A stretch of DNA of 64,000 nucleotides from Nissolia schottii. Taxonomy: Eukaryota > Streptophyta > Magnoliopsida > Fabales > Fabaceae. The DNA is taken from contig QANU01057171.1 in NCBI GenBank assembly GCA_003254905.1, positions 42,793 to 106,792 of the forward strand. Reading direction: 5' to 3'. Shown in pieces: positions 20,761-31,411 of this stretch. Below the pieces are notes generated by a model, which was given only the letters and a program-made list of their open reading frames with translations, had not been told where the DNA came from and made no database searches. Position 1 is the stretch's first letter. Every line of letters starts with the position of its first letter. The position numbers and the translations under genes were made by a program.

Positions 20761-22033
20761 GCTTTAGGGTATCAAACGCTTCCTTGCACGTATCATCAAA
20801 AACAAAATCTGTATCTTTGTGCAACAGGGAGGTAAGGGGATAAGCGATTTTGCTAAAGTCCTTGATGAATCTTCTGTAAAAACCTGCATAGCCAAGGAAA
20901 GAACGAATCTCCCACAGGCATGTGGGGTAAGGCAAACAAGAAATAACATCTATTTTGGCAGGGTCGATGGCAATTCCAAAAATATTAAAGTCATCCATAA
21001 ACACTTCCATACAATCTTCCAGAAAATCAGAGAAAATACTCATCATACAGCGTTAGAATGTAGCAGGTGCATTGCAGAGTCCAAATGGCATCCTCCGATA
21101 GGCAAATGTACCAAAGGGACACGTGAAGGTGGTCTTTTCTTGATCCTTTGGGGCAATGTGAATCTAGAAATAACCTGTATAACCATCAAGAAAATAGTAA
21201 TGAGATTTACCTGCCAGTCTTTCAAGCATTTGGTCAATGAAGGGCAGGGGATAGTGATCCTTGCGGGTGGCGTTGTTGAGGCGTCGATAATCAATGCAAA
21301 CACGCCAGCTATTTTGTACTCTGTTAGGGATCATCTCATTGTTCTCATTCTTTACCACAGTGATTCCAGATTTCTTCGGGACCACTTGAACTGGGCTCAC
21401 CCACTCGCTGTCTGAAATAGGATAGATAATGCCAGCTTATAAAAGCTTCATTACTTCCTTTTTCACAACATCTTGAATAAGTGGATTAAGCCGTCTCTGC
21501 GGTTGTCTAACTGGCTTTGCTCCTTCTTCTAGGAGTATCCTATGGGTGCATGTAGAAGGACTAATTCCATTGATGTCGTCTATGGTCCACCCAATGGCTT
21601 TCTTGTGCTTCTTGAGCACACCGACCAATCTTTCTTCCTCTTGAGAGGAGAGATCATTTGCTATAATCACTGGTAGCGTGGCATCCTCTCCTAGGAAAGT
21701 GTACTTGAGATGAGAAGGAAGAGCCTTCAATTCTGGACCTGCCGCTTTACTGTCTGTTCCTGCAACTTCACTTAATTCTAAAACAGGAGATGCATTAAGT
21801 ACATCAAATTCAGAATTCACAAAATTATTACCCAGACCTTCTTGGAAAGACTCATCTATTTCTTTACAGATAGAACACAAGTTACTAACTTCATCACAAT
21901 TAGGGCATTCAAATTCAGGTGTTAGTTCTAGCATTTCATCAGCCCATATATCATAAGTATCCAAAATTAAAGAGTCAATAACATCAATTTGAAAAACTGA
22001 ATGTTCCTCTGAAGGGTAATGCATTGCCTCAGG
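20761..22033 (-). pseudogene. S pol: reverse transcriptase (with internal loss)
   Basis: RT motifs in order: LEEGAKPVRQPQRRLNP, VSPVQVVPKKSG, RVCIDYRRLNNATRKDHYPL, FIDQMLERLAG, MPFGLCNAPATF and the catalytic VFMDDF near 21000. Immediately after MDDFNIFG the sequence jumps to AKIDVI, so a stretch of roughly 50 residues normally between these motifs is missing. Stops at 21437, 21164 and 21053 are CAA or CAG to TAA or TAG. The N-terminal linker from 22024 holds an acidic Cys-rich piece (CPNCDEVSNLCSIC). Confidence 0.88.
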
Positions 22034-22790
22034 TTAACCAAATTGCACATGCATATCTCCGCATTCCATGGATAAGGTACCAGCATGTACATCAATCTTT
22101 GCCCGTGCGATTTTCAAAAATGGGCGTCCTAAGATTAATGTAGGCTGGTTGACATTGATGTCATTCTCCATTTCCAATACATAAAAATCTGCAGGAAATA
22201 TTAAATCGTTTACCTTAACTAGGACATCTTCTAAGACACCTTCTGGTCGAGCGGTACTACGGTTGGCCAGTTGTACGATTAATCCAGTCGGCTTGAGGGT
22301 TCCCGTGTGCAAGGATTTGTAAATGGACTTCGGCATAACATTGATTGCTGCTCCTAAATCTGTCAAGGCCTTTGTAAATAACCTTTGTCCTATGACACAA
22401 GGAACTAAAAACGTAACTGGATCTGTGCACTTAGGAGGTAATGGACTGGATTTGATGATGGATGACACATTTGCACCTATGCTGACTTGTGCGGTGTCCT
22501 TCAGCCTTCCCTTGTTGGTGCACAAGTCCTTCAAAAACTTTGCATATTTGGGAATTTGTCTAATTACCTCCAGCAAGGGAATATTCACTTCCACCTTCCG
22601 GAATGTGTCTAAGAATTCTTTTTCCAACTGAAGTGCAGCAGCGGACTTAGGTTTGGGACCTTTGGGAGGAAAAGGGAGTGGGACTGGTGCTTCTCCTATC
22701 TGCAATGGTTCCGGACACTTGTTAGATTCTTTGGTCTAGTTCAAGCCTTCTGCTCCAGTGTCACTGTTAGAGTCTTCTTCTTCGATTTTT
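22034..22790 (-). pseudogene. S pol: aspartic protease region
   Basis: The protease cleaves the polyprotein. Its active-site motif LTDLGAAINVMP lies near 22350. ILGRPFLKIARAKIDV near 22120 is the typical downstream motif. A stop (TAG) just upstream at about 22738 and another (TAA) at 22034-22036 interrupt the frame. Both fit C-to-T change of glutamine codons. Confidence 0.85.
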
Positions 22791-24332
22791 TCTTTAAAGT
22801 TCTTTTTCTTCAATGTGACCACTTGAGTCTTCAGCATTTTCAACCTGTGGTGCCTGCAAAATAGTACCAGATCTTAAGGTTATAGCACTTACATTTGCTC
22901 TGGGATTTGGAATAGTCTAAGAGGGAAGATGGGATAAGCTGCTTGGTTGTGACTGCTTGCTTGAATGGATTTCATTTTGTATTACTGACAAAGCAGCCTC
23001 GTACTTCTTCTGGGATGCCTGCATATCCTGCATCATTTTCATCATATCTTGTAACATAGAATTCTCGGAGGCAGGGGCAGGTTGTTGAAGTTGTGGAGAG
23101 GGATGAAACTGCTGTTGTGGCGCGGGTTGGAACTGCTGTTGTGACCTCTGCGGAGGAGGCACATATATTCTTTGTTGTTGTTATGGGAATGGTTTGGCTT
23201 GTGGTTGCAGATTAAGGGTATTTGAGTTGTTACCCCATCTAAATGCCGGGTTGTCCTTCCAGCCTGGGTTGTAGGTATTGCTGTAGGGATCATACCTCTG
23301 CTGGTTGGACTGATCGGGTTTACCCGGAAACATGGCCGCAACTGTGGAAGTCTCGTCCCTGAGTAGTGGACACTGCTCAGGCAAGTGAGAGATGCCATCG
23401 GGGCAGAGGGAGCATACTGCTTGAGTTTGGTGTCCCATAGCCAGAACACTGACCATGTCTGCCAATTTGTCAACTTTTTCTGTAAGAGACAAGAACTCAT
23501 TGTTTGGCCGGTCAATGGTGACTTCATACGCTCCTCTGGTATGCCGGTTTGCTAGCATCTCGTATCTAGAATGATCAGCCATCTCACTGATCAACTGTCT
23601 GGCTTCCTCTGGTGTTTTCCTGTTCTTTAGAATACCACCAGCAGCTGAGTCAATCCATTTTCGATCCATGAGGCTGAGACCTTCGTAAAAGTGCTCCAAT
23701 AGTTGTACGTCAGTGAACCCATGGTGTGGGCACATGTCGCACAAACTTTGGAATCTCTCCCAATATTCTCCTAAGGTCTCATCGGGCCTCTGTTGGATTT
23801 CAGAAATTTCTTTCCGTAGAGCGGAAACTCGGCTAGCTGGGAAGTATTTTTCAAGGAATAGTTTCTTTAAGCCCAGCCAACTATTTACTGCTTGGTGAGG
23901 GATACTGTAATACCAGTCTCGGGCCGCACCTTCCAGAGAGAATGGAAAAGCTTTAAGCTTTACCAAGTCAGGTGTGGCGGACTGCGATCTCATGGTATTA
24001 TAGGTCATCACAAACACCTTGAGATGGCGGTGTGGGTTTTCTGACGGCAAGCCATGGAATTTGGGTAAATGATGTAAAAAGTTGGACTTTATTTCAAAGT
24101 CCATGGTATAGTCAGGGAAAACTACACCGGATGGCTCATAAGAATAGTCAGGGGCGGCCAACTGGCCCCAAGTTTGGGCAGGGTTTGCCATGATACCTGT
24201 CACAGAAATAGTATTATCAGTAATAACAGGGGGTTCTCTTTGTTGCCTCAATTCTTGCCTTAGTCTCCTTAGCGTTCTTTCGATTTCGGGATCAAAATTG
24301 GCTAAGGTAAGATCAGGCAAGGAACGAGTCAT
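22791..24332 (-). pseudogene. S gag
   Basis: The start codon at 24332 gives MTRSLPDLTLANFDPEIERT, an Athila-style N-terminus. The gag domain follows (LKAFPFSLEGAARDWYYSIP, EKYFPASRVSALRKEI, YWERFQSLCDMCPHHG) with a Cys-His box CSLCPDGISHLPEQCP near 23380. A Gln/Pro-rich part lies at 22920-23180. In-frame stops at 23181-23183 (TAA) and 22917-22919 (TAG) fit CAA/CAG changes. NVSAITLRSG near 22880 marks the C-terminal part. A one-base frameshift near 22790 separates it from protease. Confidence 0.88.
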
Positions 24333-24407
24333 ACATGAGAACTGAAACTAAATAATAAAAAGGAAAAAGAAATGGAGGGAGAAGAAAAGAGTTTTGGCTA
24401 AATTGCT

Positions 24408-24425
24408 TCCCCGACAACGGCGCCA
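24408..24425 (-). other. S primer-binding site (Asp tRNA type)
   Basis: On the minus strand this reads TGGCGCCGTTGTCGGGGA, 18 bases matching the complement of the aspartate tRNA 3' end with one mismatch. It lies four bases from the S 5' LTR. An Asp-tRNA primer is typical of Athila-type elements. Confidence 0.88.
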
Positions 24426-25398
24426 AATTTGACGCTCACCAAAACGTCGTTAGATTTCAGTGCGCGATCAAATAATCATTTATAAACCAAGAAAACCCGA
24501 AAAACGTAGTAAAGGGGGTTAACCTAGGTCGTTTCCCAAAGAAGCAATTTAGAACCAAATCAATAGTTAAGTAAATCGGGGGGTTTTGTTTGATGAATTT
24601 AAAAGCGGTTAAAACGCAATGATAAAAGCAATATCCTGCACACGGCATTACTAGATCAAGGATTAATTCTCATCGGTCCTAATTAATTATTCATGAAAGG
24701 AGATGGTGTTTATTAGTTGAAATCTCTAACTAATATGCAATTTACTTAAGAAACTACGATCGTCAATCCCTTAAGCATGTGTTAATACAGGTATTAAAAC
24801 CAAGATCTCAGCATTAAGACCCATATTATTTAAGCACCAATTGCACAACCTAATCAAATCTGATTAGTTCTTCAAAAGTTCCTTAACCATAGTTTAATAA
24901 ATCATACAATCGTCAAGATTCAATAACTTAGATTAACCTTAACTAATAACATGCAATCGCTATATCATTAATCAAGGGTGGAACAATTCATGCATAATCA
25001 TTAAACGTAAGACCTCAAATTAATCTTTAATCTAGCGTTACCGCATGCAAGATATTAAGAAACTACTCCTCCATGGTTGGAGGATTAAAACTCATAACAA
25101 GTAAAGAGAAAGCAAGAGTAAATAAAGAGAATGAAAGAGTAAATGGCAATGGAAAGAGTAAATGAAAATGGAAGATTAGAACAATAGAACCTGGATTAAA
25201 TTCGGCAGAGCTTCGCTTTGAGCTTCGCTTACAGTTGTTGAAAGGAAAAGACTTCTAACAAAGCACTTACTAACATAAACCTAAAGTGCTTAAAAGAGAA
25301 ATGTAAAAAGTGGAGAAATATGGAAGGAAAAAGAAGAGTTTTAGGTTTAGGAGACCTTGGGGAGGAGGAAGGAAGAGATACTCCAAAATGAATGCCTT

Positions 25399-25417
25399 GG
25401 CCTCCTATTTATAGGCC
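25399..25417 (-). promoter_or_regulatory. Probable TATA box, S 5' LTR
   Basis: CCTATAAATAGG on the minus strand within GGCC...GGCC arms, identical in layout to 16861-16879. This copy is the one that would drive S transcription. Confidence 0.7.
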
Positions 25418-25429
25418 AAGGTTCGACAG

Positions 25430-25712
25430 GATCGCTCAGCGGTTTGTATGTATCGCTGAGCGATTTGGTCAATTACGGCGGCTTACGCGGCTTCATTAAA
25501 TGCTCCAGCCAGCTTTTGCAGGGCGGCGCCGTAATCTGAGCTGGCCCTAGGCTGGCGCATTAAATGCGTCGGTGCAAGTTGGTACTTTCGCTGAGCAAAA
25601 GAGGTTCACCGCTGAGCTCTAAGGTCAGCATCGCTGAGCGATAGCTTCTTATGCGCTGAGCACTGGTTGCTGTTTTCGCTGAGCGCTACTTGTTTATCCG
25701 CTGAGCGATGTT
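25430..25712. repeat. CGCTGAGCG word cluster in S 5' LTR
   Basis: About eight CGCTGAGCG/CGCTCAGCG words or near matches lie in the transcribed side of the LTR. They match the cluster at 16890-17175, with a few differences between copies. Confidence 0.85.
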
Positions 25713-26535
25713 GCTTAAATTCGCCATCTTGCTTCTTTTCCTCTTTTTTCCTTGGTCACCTTTTCTCTTTACATCTTCAATAATCTTCTTGAATCTTCAT
25801 TTCCTGAAATCCAAAATAGAAAACTCCAAAAGAAATATCAAATTCTAAGAGTAAAATAATGCCTAATCTTACCATTTTTCTTAATTTCTCTCAAAAGAGG
25901 ACAATGTGTAAAAACATAATGATTAAGTGTTAAACCCACACATTTAAGTATGCATTTGTTCATTTACAAGGTAGTAAAATAGGGTGCAATATGCACTTAT
26001 CAGTTTCCTAACCTAAAGCCATCCAAAGCTCCATCAAAACTTGCCACTCAAATCCATCTTTGCCTTGATTATATTCCTCTAATTTCACACACATAAAGAA
26101 GACAAGCAAGAGTAGTTTGTGAGTTTCTCTTCACTTGGAGGAAAGAACACCAAGCCTCCATAACCTAGGTTTCCATAATTATTCAAGGGTTTTCACTTCT
26201 TGGCCAAGAGAACTCAAGCAAGCAAGCAAAGCTTAATTTCATCCTTCCTCCATCATCAAGAAGCTCTTTAGGAAGTGGGTCACTCTAGTTCTTCACCTCT
26301 TTGATAGTGGATGATTGTTTATGTGATTATGTGTATGTGTGATGATTCTTTGATTTTATGCTTATGTATGTTAGAAATGATGCTAGGGCTTAGGAAGATG
26401 ATTCTGAAGGGTCTTGTGACCTGGATTAGATAGGATTATTATGTGTGAAATATGTGTGAAAACTCAAGAAGGTGCCATGGGAGAAAGAGGAAGAAAATGG
26501 GAGAAAAGATGCATTCGGTTTTTCAGTTTCGCCCA

Positions 26536-26850
26536 GTGACCGCTGAGCGGCCTCTGGCGCCGCTGAGCGGAATGTATCAAGAATTTTCAAATGTGAACTC
26601 CAAAGCGCTGAGCGGAAGGCAGTTACCGCTGAGCGGTCTGCAATCCACTGTGGAAAATGATAAGGATGGGAAGATATTTTTCTTAAAGGATAAACTCGGT
26701 GGAGATATTTTAAAAATTTGTCAGACCGCTGAGCGATGGGACTCTTACCGCTGAGCGATAAGATTCCTACCGCTGACCGGACATGTTTTAAGCGCTGAGT
26801 GCGAGGGCTCAAACCGCTGAGCGGACAGTAGTTGCTGCTGAGCGGCCTGA
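26536..26850. repeat. CGCTGAGCG word cluster in T1 3' LTR
   Basis: About ten copies or near copies of CCGCTGAGCGG, matching the 5' LTR cluster. Individual words differ by point changes between the two LTRs. Confidence 0.85.
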
Positions 26851-27910
26851 GACCAGAATGTCTTATGGAACCCCTCTTGAGGCACATAATCTGATACTCA
26901 ATGCTATAGCTATGATTGATAACTGAAATAGATGAAGTATATGCCGTATGTGAATATGTGAAGTATATGCAGTATATGAACATGTGAATTACATGTAGTA
27001 TGTGACATAAGGTGTAGCAATTCATGCATTCATGATAAGACAAGTTTAAAGGATTAGAAGTAACTATGAGATAAGTAAAGATTCTGAAATGAACCATAGG
27101 AAACAAGTATGCCATGCTATAGATACTGAAAAGAAATGAATTCTGAACTGCTGCTGAAAATGCTGAAAAGGCTAAATGCCAAATGCTGAAAAGGCCGTGA
27201 TCATGAGAGCCAAACCATGATCCCACTTCAGGAGGTCAAAGAAGCATCTTGAATGTGGAAGCCCGCCACAGGTGGTGTCGATATGGCATACCTGGAGGTG
27301 TGCGGTTACCACGCCTAGCATTGTCGAAAGGGGGCAAGCTAAGGTGGGGGTACAATATCCGCCCACTGCCGAGGGGTCCCGAGGGGGCACACGGCAGGTG
27401 GAAGCCCACCGCAGGAAGGTCGAAAAAGGGCCTACATTGAGGGTGCGAGGTTATTCCGTCATAGTATTGTCAAAAGAGGACAATGCTATGGTGGGAATAA
27501 CATATATTCCAAAAGCAGGTTTATTCTGTTATGCAGGTTTATTCTGTTATGTATATGTTCATTCTGTTAGGCATGAATATCAAGCATGTTTATTCTGTTA
27601 TGTATGGATATCTATAATGTATGATTCTGCTGTTATGTCATTACCGTCAAGAGAACGCTCGAGACGAATATGTATGTAAACGTAATGTTAACCAGCACGA
27701 GAACGTAGTAAGCAAGAGTAGTTCCCCTATCACACAGTAATGTAGATAAAGCCATTCAAAACTTAGGCCAGATAATAATTAGTAGGATGTTTAGTATGCA
27801 TGTTCACTTAGAAATCTCTGAGCGGTCTGAAGTCCGACCTAATATGAGACGAGACTCAGGAACTAAAGTTATTTCCACTGAGAACATACCGTTCTCATTC
27901 CCACTGCCTT

Positions 27911-27976
27911 ATGACTTCAGGTACTGATGATGATTCATACTTTGAGGATGCTGACGAGCCGCCAGCTGAGCCATGA
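27911..27976 (+). CDS. LTR short acidic ORF (T1 3' LTR)
   Basis: The 21-codon frame starts MTSGTDDDSYFEDADE and appears the same as the 5' LTR copy at 3396-3461, although the two LTRs differ elsewhere. Coding status is unproven. Confidence 0.45.
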   Translation: MTSGTDDDSYFEDADEPPAEP

Positions 27977-28423
27977 GCGGCCATGACAGGAGATGAACTT
28001 AAAGATAGATAGATGTCAGGAATTTTTGCTAAGGGCATACGGAGTAGGATTCCAGTAGCCCTTGTATTTTGATGTTATGTATTTTGGATCATTTATTTGG
28101 TATTTTGGTTTATGTACATGTTATGTATATCTTACTTATTGTATATACAACTATGTGACTGCTATGATAGACCACATGAATGTATATTAGATGTGTTATT
28201 ACTATACTGTTATACGCCTTGTTATATTTGTTCTTTCCAACGCATGGCTCTATTTTAGTAATTATTCAATGCAAATGAAAAGTTTAAAATTGGTCCCTAT
28301 TTTCTTAAGCAACTATTTTCGAAAGATAACAATGGACTAAGGTATTCCGACCAGGTAGAAAACAACCTAGTGAGCATTGTTTACTGCGTACGGGTAAACA
28401 GTTAGCTAGGGTGTTTCACCACT

Positions 28424-28890
28424 CACTTATGCTTCCAGGAGCAGGCGAAGAGTATGAGGGCTACGAGGAGCCCTATGAGGAGCCACACGTGGAGCAGTAG
28501 AGGACCGAGGACGAGCCAGTCTAGCTTAGCATCAGATGGACATTTTGCCATATTTTGACATATTTTGAGTTGTATTTTGATGTACTTGGCTTGTATATGT
28601 AAACTATTATGATACTCTGTTGGTTGAAATTTGTGATGGACCAGATACTTGTTACGTAATCATTTTTGCCAGTAATGATTATTACTTTTAAGCTTCAGCT
28701 CTATCGCTTGTATTATATGCTTTGATTCACGCGTGGCTCATATTTTGCAAATAAAGTAACAAATAGAAAGGTTTTAAAATGGTCCATATTTTCCTTAATC
28801 TTGTATTTTCAAAAGATAATAAAGGACTATAAGTAATCCCACCAAATGATTAACAACCTAGTGAGCATTTCGTACTACTCAGGTGTTACA
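28424..28890 (+). mobile_element. Element B, right part of 5' LTR
   Basis: This continues the B LTR after the duplicated ccact and ends GGTGTTACA at 28890, two bases before a PBS. It contains the terminal LTR block (a GCGTGGCTCATATTTTG-like motif and AACAACCTAGTGAGCA). Confidence 0.85.
28429..28500 (+). CDS. LTR short acidic ORF (B)
   Basis: This 23-codon frame starts MLPGAGEEYEGYEEPYEE, at the same place as the others, with start context TTATGCTTCCAGG. The composition stays strongly acidic although the codons differ. T1 inserted five bases before this ATG (after ccact), separating it from its hairpin 2 at 962-979. Confidence 0.45.
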   Translation: MLPGAGEEYEGYEEPYEEPHVEQ

Positions 28891-28892
28891 GT

Positions 28893-28904
28893 TGGTATCA
28901 GAGC
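28893..28904 (+). other. B primer-binding site (initiator Met tRNA type)
   Basis: TGGTATCAGAGC lies two bases after the B LTR end, identical in placement to T1. Confidence 0.9.
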
Positions 28905-29059
28905 AGTTTGGTCCAAGTGAGCCTGAGGACTGAGCTGCACTATGCTTCCGAGCATGAATAACGGTGTATGTCTTTGCTATGTGGTTTGTGCTAAGTTATG
29001 TGTACCCGCTTTTTTTGAGCCTGATCAACTCGGAATTGTGCAGGTACGACAGAATAGGC

Positions 29060-29944
29060 ATGCCACCTCGTAGAGATTATACACAGCAGACGATGGAGCC
29101 AGCAGAATTTGCTGACATCCTTCGTGAGATGGCCCAAGCTACTCAGGCTTAGGCCCAAGCCACTTAAGCCCAAGCACAGGTAATGAATCAGATGGCAGCA
29201 GCTGCCATGTATCGGAATCCGGCCCCAACAGCTGAAGAGGCAGAAGCGAAGAAGTTTGCAGATTTTGGAAGAGCAAACCCCCCGACTTTTGAAGGGTTGA
29301 TGGACCCAGAACTTCTTCATAACTGGATAGCAGAAACGGAGCAGGTTTTTGAGGATGTCCCCTGTACAGAGGTGCAGAAAGCTCGATTTGCTACAAGGAA
29401 GTTGCGAGGCGCGGCTAGGACCTGGTGGAACTCTACCAGACCTCTTTTAGAACAACAGGGAGGTCCTGTCACCTGGGATCGGTTTACCACTGCCCTCTTG
29501 AACAAGTATTTCCCTAAGGGGCTTAGGGATCAAAAGGAAGCTGAGTTTTTGGAGCTACAATAGGAGGACATGTCAGTGGCAGAATACACGTCCACTTTTG
29601 AGAGACTGTGCCGCTATTCTAGCACCTATCAGTTGCACCCCAATGAAGCGTGGAAATGCAAAAAGTTTCAGAGGGGCCTGAAGGAAGAATTGCAGATGGC
29701 TATTAACCATTGGGACATCCAGGATTACGCCCTTCTGGTTAGTAAGTGTATGACGCTAGAGGAGTCGGCCAGGAATTTGGCCAGGGCTAGGACCGCCAGG
29801 AACAAGAGGAAGAAGGAGGAGCAAGGGAGTTCTTCGCAGGCACAGCGCCAGAAAGGACCCTTTCAGGCTCTGTTCTCTGGCAGGGGTAGGGGACAGTTTC
29901 TTCAGCGACCCCAGCAGTGGACCGCGAGACCACAGGGCTCGATG
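29060..29944 (+). pseudogene. B gag (truncated)
   Basis: The start codon at 29060 gives MPPRRDYTQQTMEPAEFADI. The gag domain is clear (MDPELLHNWIAETEQVFEDV, AARTWWNSTRPLLEQ, KYFPKGLRDQKEAEFLELQ, CKKFQRGLKEELQMA). Three in-frame stops, two in a Gln-Ala-rich stretch near 29150-29170 and one at 29561-29563, all fit CAA/CAG to TAA/TAG. The gene stops at 29944, before the zinc knuckle, where the reverse LTR C' begins. No B pol follows. Confidence 0.85.
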
Positions 29945-30439
29945 TGTAACACCCTAGGTTAGCAGCTTATGCTTAAGTCATAATCTGCGTCTGCTAGGTT
30001 ATTATCTACTGTATGGGAATACTGATAGTCCCTACTTTACTTAGGAAAATAATTAAGTTAACTGAAAGTAAGGACCCATTTTTTTTTCTTTTTAAACATA
30101 AGTTATTGTTATGCGTCAAACTAGAGCCATGCGTGTGAACTATCATAAGTCCCATATAGTCGTATAACAGATAAGTGCGAGCGGCGTCTGTCATACAAGT
30201 ACATACATAAACAGTAGAGTAAACAGTAACAAGTGGGTCCAACAGTTAAAGTCATACATGTCAGAAAGTCATATATACATATCATAAATACTGTACTAGT
30301 ACATCAAAAGGGCTATACATATCCTAAGCCCGTACATACTATCAGAGCTACAAAATGTCATACATCAAAATACACATAAAGCTAGGACTACTGGTAGAAA
30401 GGTGTCGTCACTGATGACAGGGTCTGGAAACAGGGTCGG

Positions 30440-30958
30440 TCAGATATCCGGCTCATCCTCGCTGGGTTCCTCCTCCGGGTCCTCCTCTAGATCCTCCTCC
30501 TCGTCCTTCTGCTCCGACTCCTCCGGCTCGTCCTCCGGCTCGTCATCCTCGTCCTCCTCCTCCATGACCTCCAGAGGATACTCCTCCTCGGGTGATGAAG
30601 GCACTGGTACATCTGGCGAGTCTCGGGGGCCGGAGGATGGACCTGCCTCGTGGCTGGGAGTGCGAGGTGCGAACTGACGGTGGTAGTCTCTGGCCGTCCT
30701 CATCCGTGCAATCTGCCAATAGGCCTTGGGCAGTCACAACCTCACAGAAACTGGATCAACCTCCACGTCCTTCTCATAAGGAGCGGGCTCGCCGTCGGTG
30801 CAAGTCTCTGGCTCGGGAGAAACCGGCGGTGCAACTCGGCGGGGTGCGGGACGGTTCACCACAAGTACTGACCATAACTCCGCCTCTTCCCCTGTCTCAG
30901 GGTCTACGGTCCTAAATCTGTTGCGAAGGATCCGCCGCTTCTTCGGCAGGGTCGTCAT
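30440..30958 (-). pseudogene. LTR-encoded ORF of unknown function (C' copy, one stop)
   Basis: This is a homologue of the ORF at 15507-16037. It opens MTTLPKKRRILRNRFRT, keeps TVDPETGEEAELWSVLVV and an acidic tail. A single TGA at 30734-30736 interrupts it where the C copy has CGA, which fits a C-to-T change. The frame is otherwise open with in-frame length differences in the acidic tail. Function unknown. Confidence 0.6.
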
Positions 30959-30977
30959 CTAGCTCGCCTGAAGCCAT
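30912..30977 (-). CDS. LTR short acidic ORF (C')
   Basis: The 21-codon minus-strand frame starts MASGELDDDPAEEAADPS. It has the same layout and overlap with the longer ORF as in C. Hairpin 2 is at 30991-31008. Confidence 0.45.
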   Translation of the reverse strand: MASGELDDDPAEEAADPSQQI

Positions 30978-31411
30978 AAGTGAGTGGGGGTGAGAACGGT
31001 GGTTCTCAGTGGTTAACTATGAATAGTGGGGATCTGGTTACTCAATTATGCTTCCGGCCGTCCAGGAGATCTCTAAGTGTTCATGCATCTAGACATCCTA
31101 CTAGTTATTTCTTGCCTAAGTTCCTGGGCGACTTTATCTAGTTACTAGGTGACGGGGATCTAATCTTTCTTACTAAGTTCTCGTGCTTTCTACCCTTGAC
31201 TGTTCTGACGCTACTACACATATATGTATGCCCGGTGACCTTTCCCCATGTGTTCCCTTTGAGCATGGTGACGTGGTCGAGACGTAGCCACATTTTAATC
31301 ACATAGGTATGTATGCAAGGTGATCGTGTCCCATGCGTTCCCTTCGAGCCTGGTGACGTGATCGAGCCCCATGCGTTCCCTTCGAGCATGGTGACGTGCA
31401 CAATGCCTGCG

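Larger units (their letters stand above)
12228..26002 (-). mobile_element. S: full-length Athila-like Ty3/gypsy element
   Basis: S is flanked by gtttc (12223-12227, 26003-26007). It has LTRs at 24430-26002 (its 5' LTR, 1573 bases) and 12228-17465 (its 3' LTR, about 1559 bases without solo LTR C). It reads on the minus strand: Asp-tRNA-type PBS, gag, protease, RT, RNase H, integrase, a non-coding stretch and a polypurine tract. The PBS type and gag style point to the Athila group, perhaps its env-less branch. No env-like ORF is visible. The interior is broken by about nine or ten stops, one frameshift and a deletion in RT. Confidence 0.92.
24430..26002 (-). mobile_element. S 5' LTR (uninterrupted)
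   Basis: 1573 bases, TG...CA on both strands. It shows the empty site for C (caagatattaag near 25048). It has the TATA box and CGCTGAGCG cluster of the other copy. Near its outer end lies GTGCA-ATA-TGCAC, a small inverted repeat present in both copies. Confidence 0.93.
988..28418 (+). mobile_element. T1: full-length Ty3/gypsy retrotransposon with nested insertions
   Basis: T1 runs from tgtaacag at 988 to gtgtttca at 28418. It is flanked by the 5-bp duplication ccact (983-987, 28419-28423). It has a 5' LTR of 2901 bases, a PBS, gag, protease, RT, RNase H, integrase, a polypurine tract and a 3' LTR. Removing D (4087-7226) and S (12228-26002) leaves about 10.5 kb. The 3' LTR is then 2896 bases, matching the 5' LTR. 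The pol order PR-RT-RH-IN and the tail after integrase point to a chromovirus of the Tekay/Del type. The lineage is inferred, the Ty3/gypsy call is firm. In the first 69 LTR bases the two copies differ at three positions, so it is not very recent. Confidence 0.93.
26003..28418 (+). mobile_element. T1 3' LTR, right part
   Basis: It resumes with the duplicated gtttc and continues to gtgtttca at 28418. GTGGGTCACTCTA (26275-26287), hairpin 1 (27644-27667, outer base changed to GACGA) and hairpin 2 (27879-27897) are present. A long minus-strand frame at 26426-27226 is interrupted in the 5' LTR copy, so I treat it as incidental. Confidence 0.93.

Noticed and set aside
22780-22800. Programmed frameshift between gag and pol in S
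   Set aside because: The shift sits in a run of A in a gene with many stops, and no slippery site with structure is evident. A simple one-base indel is more likely.
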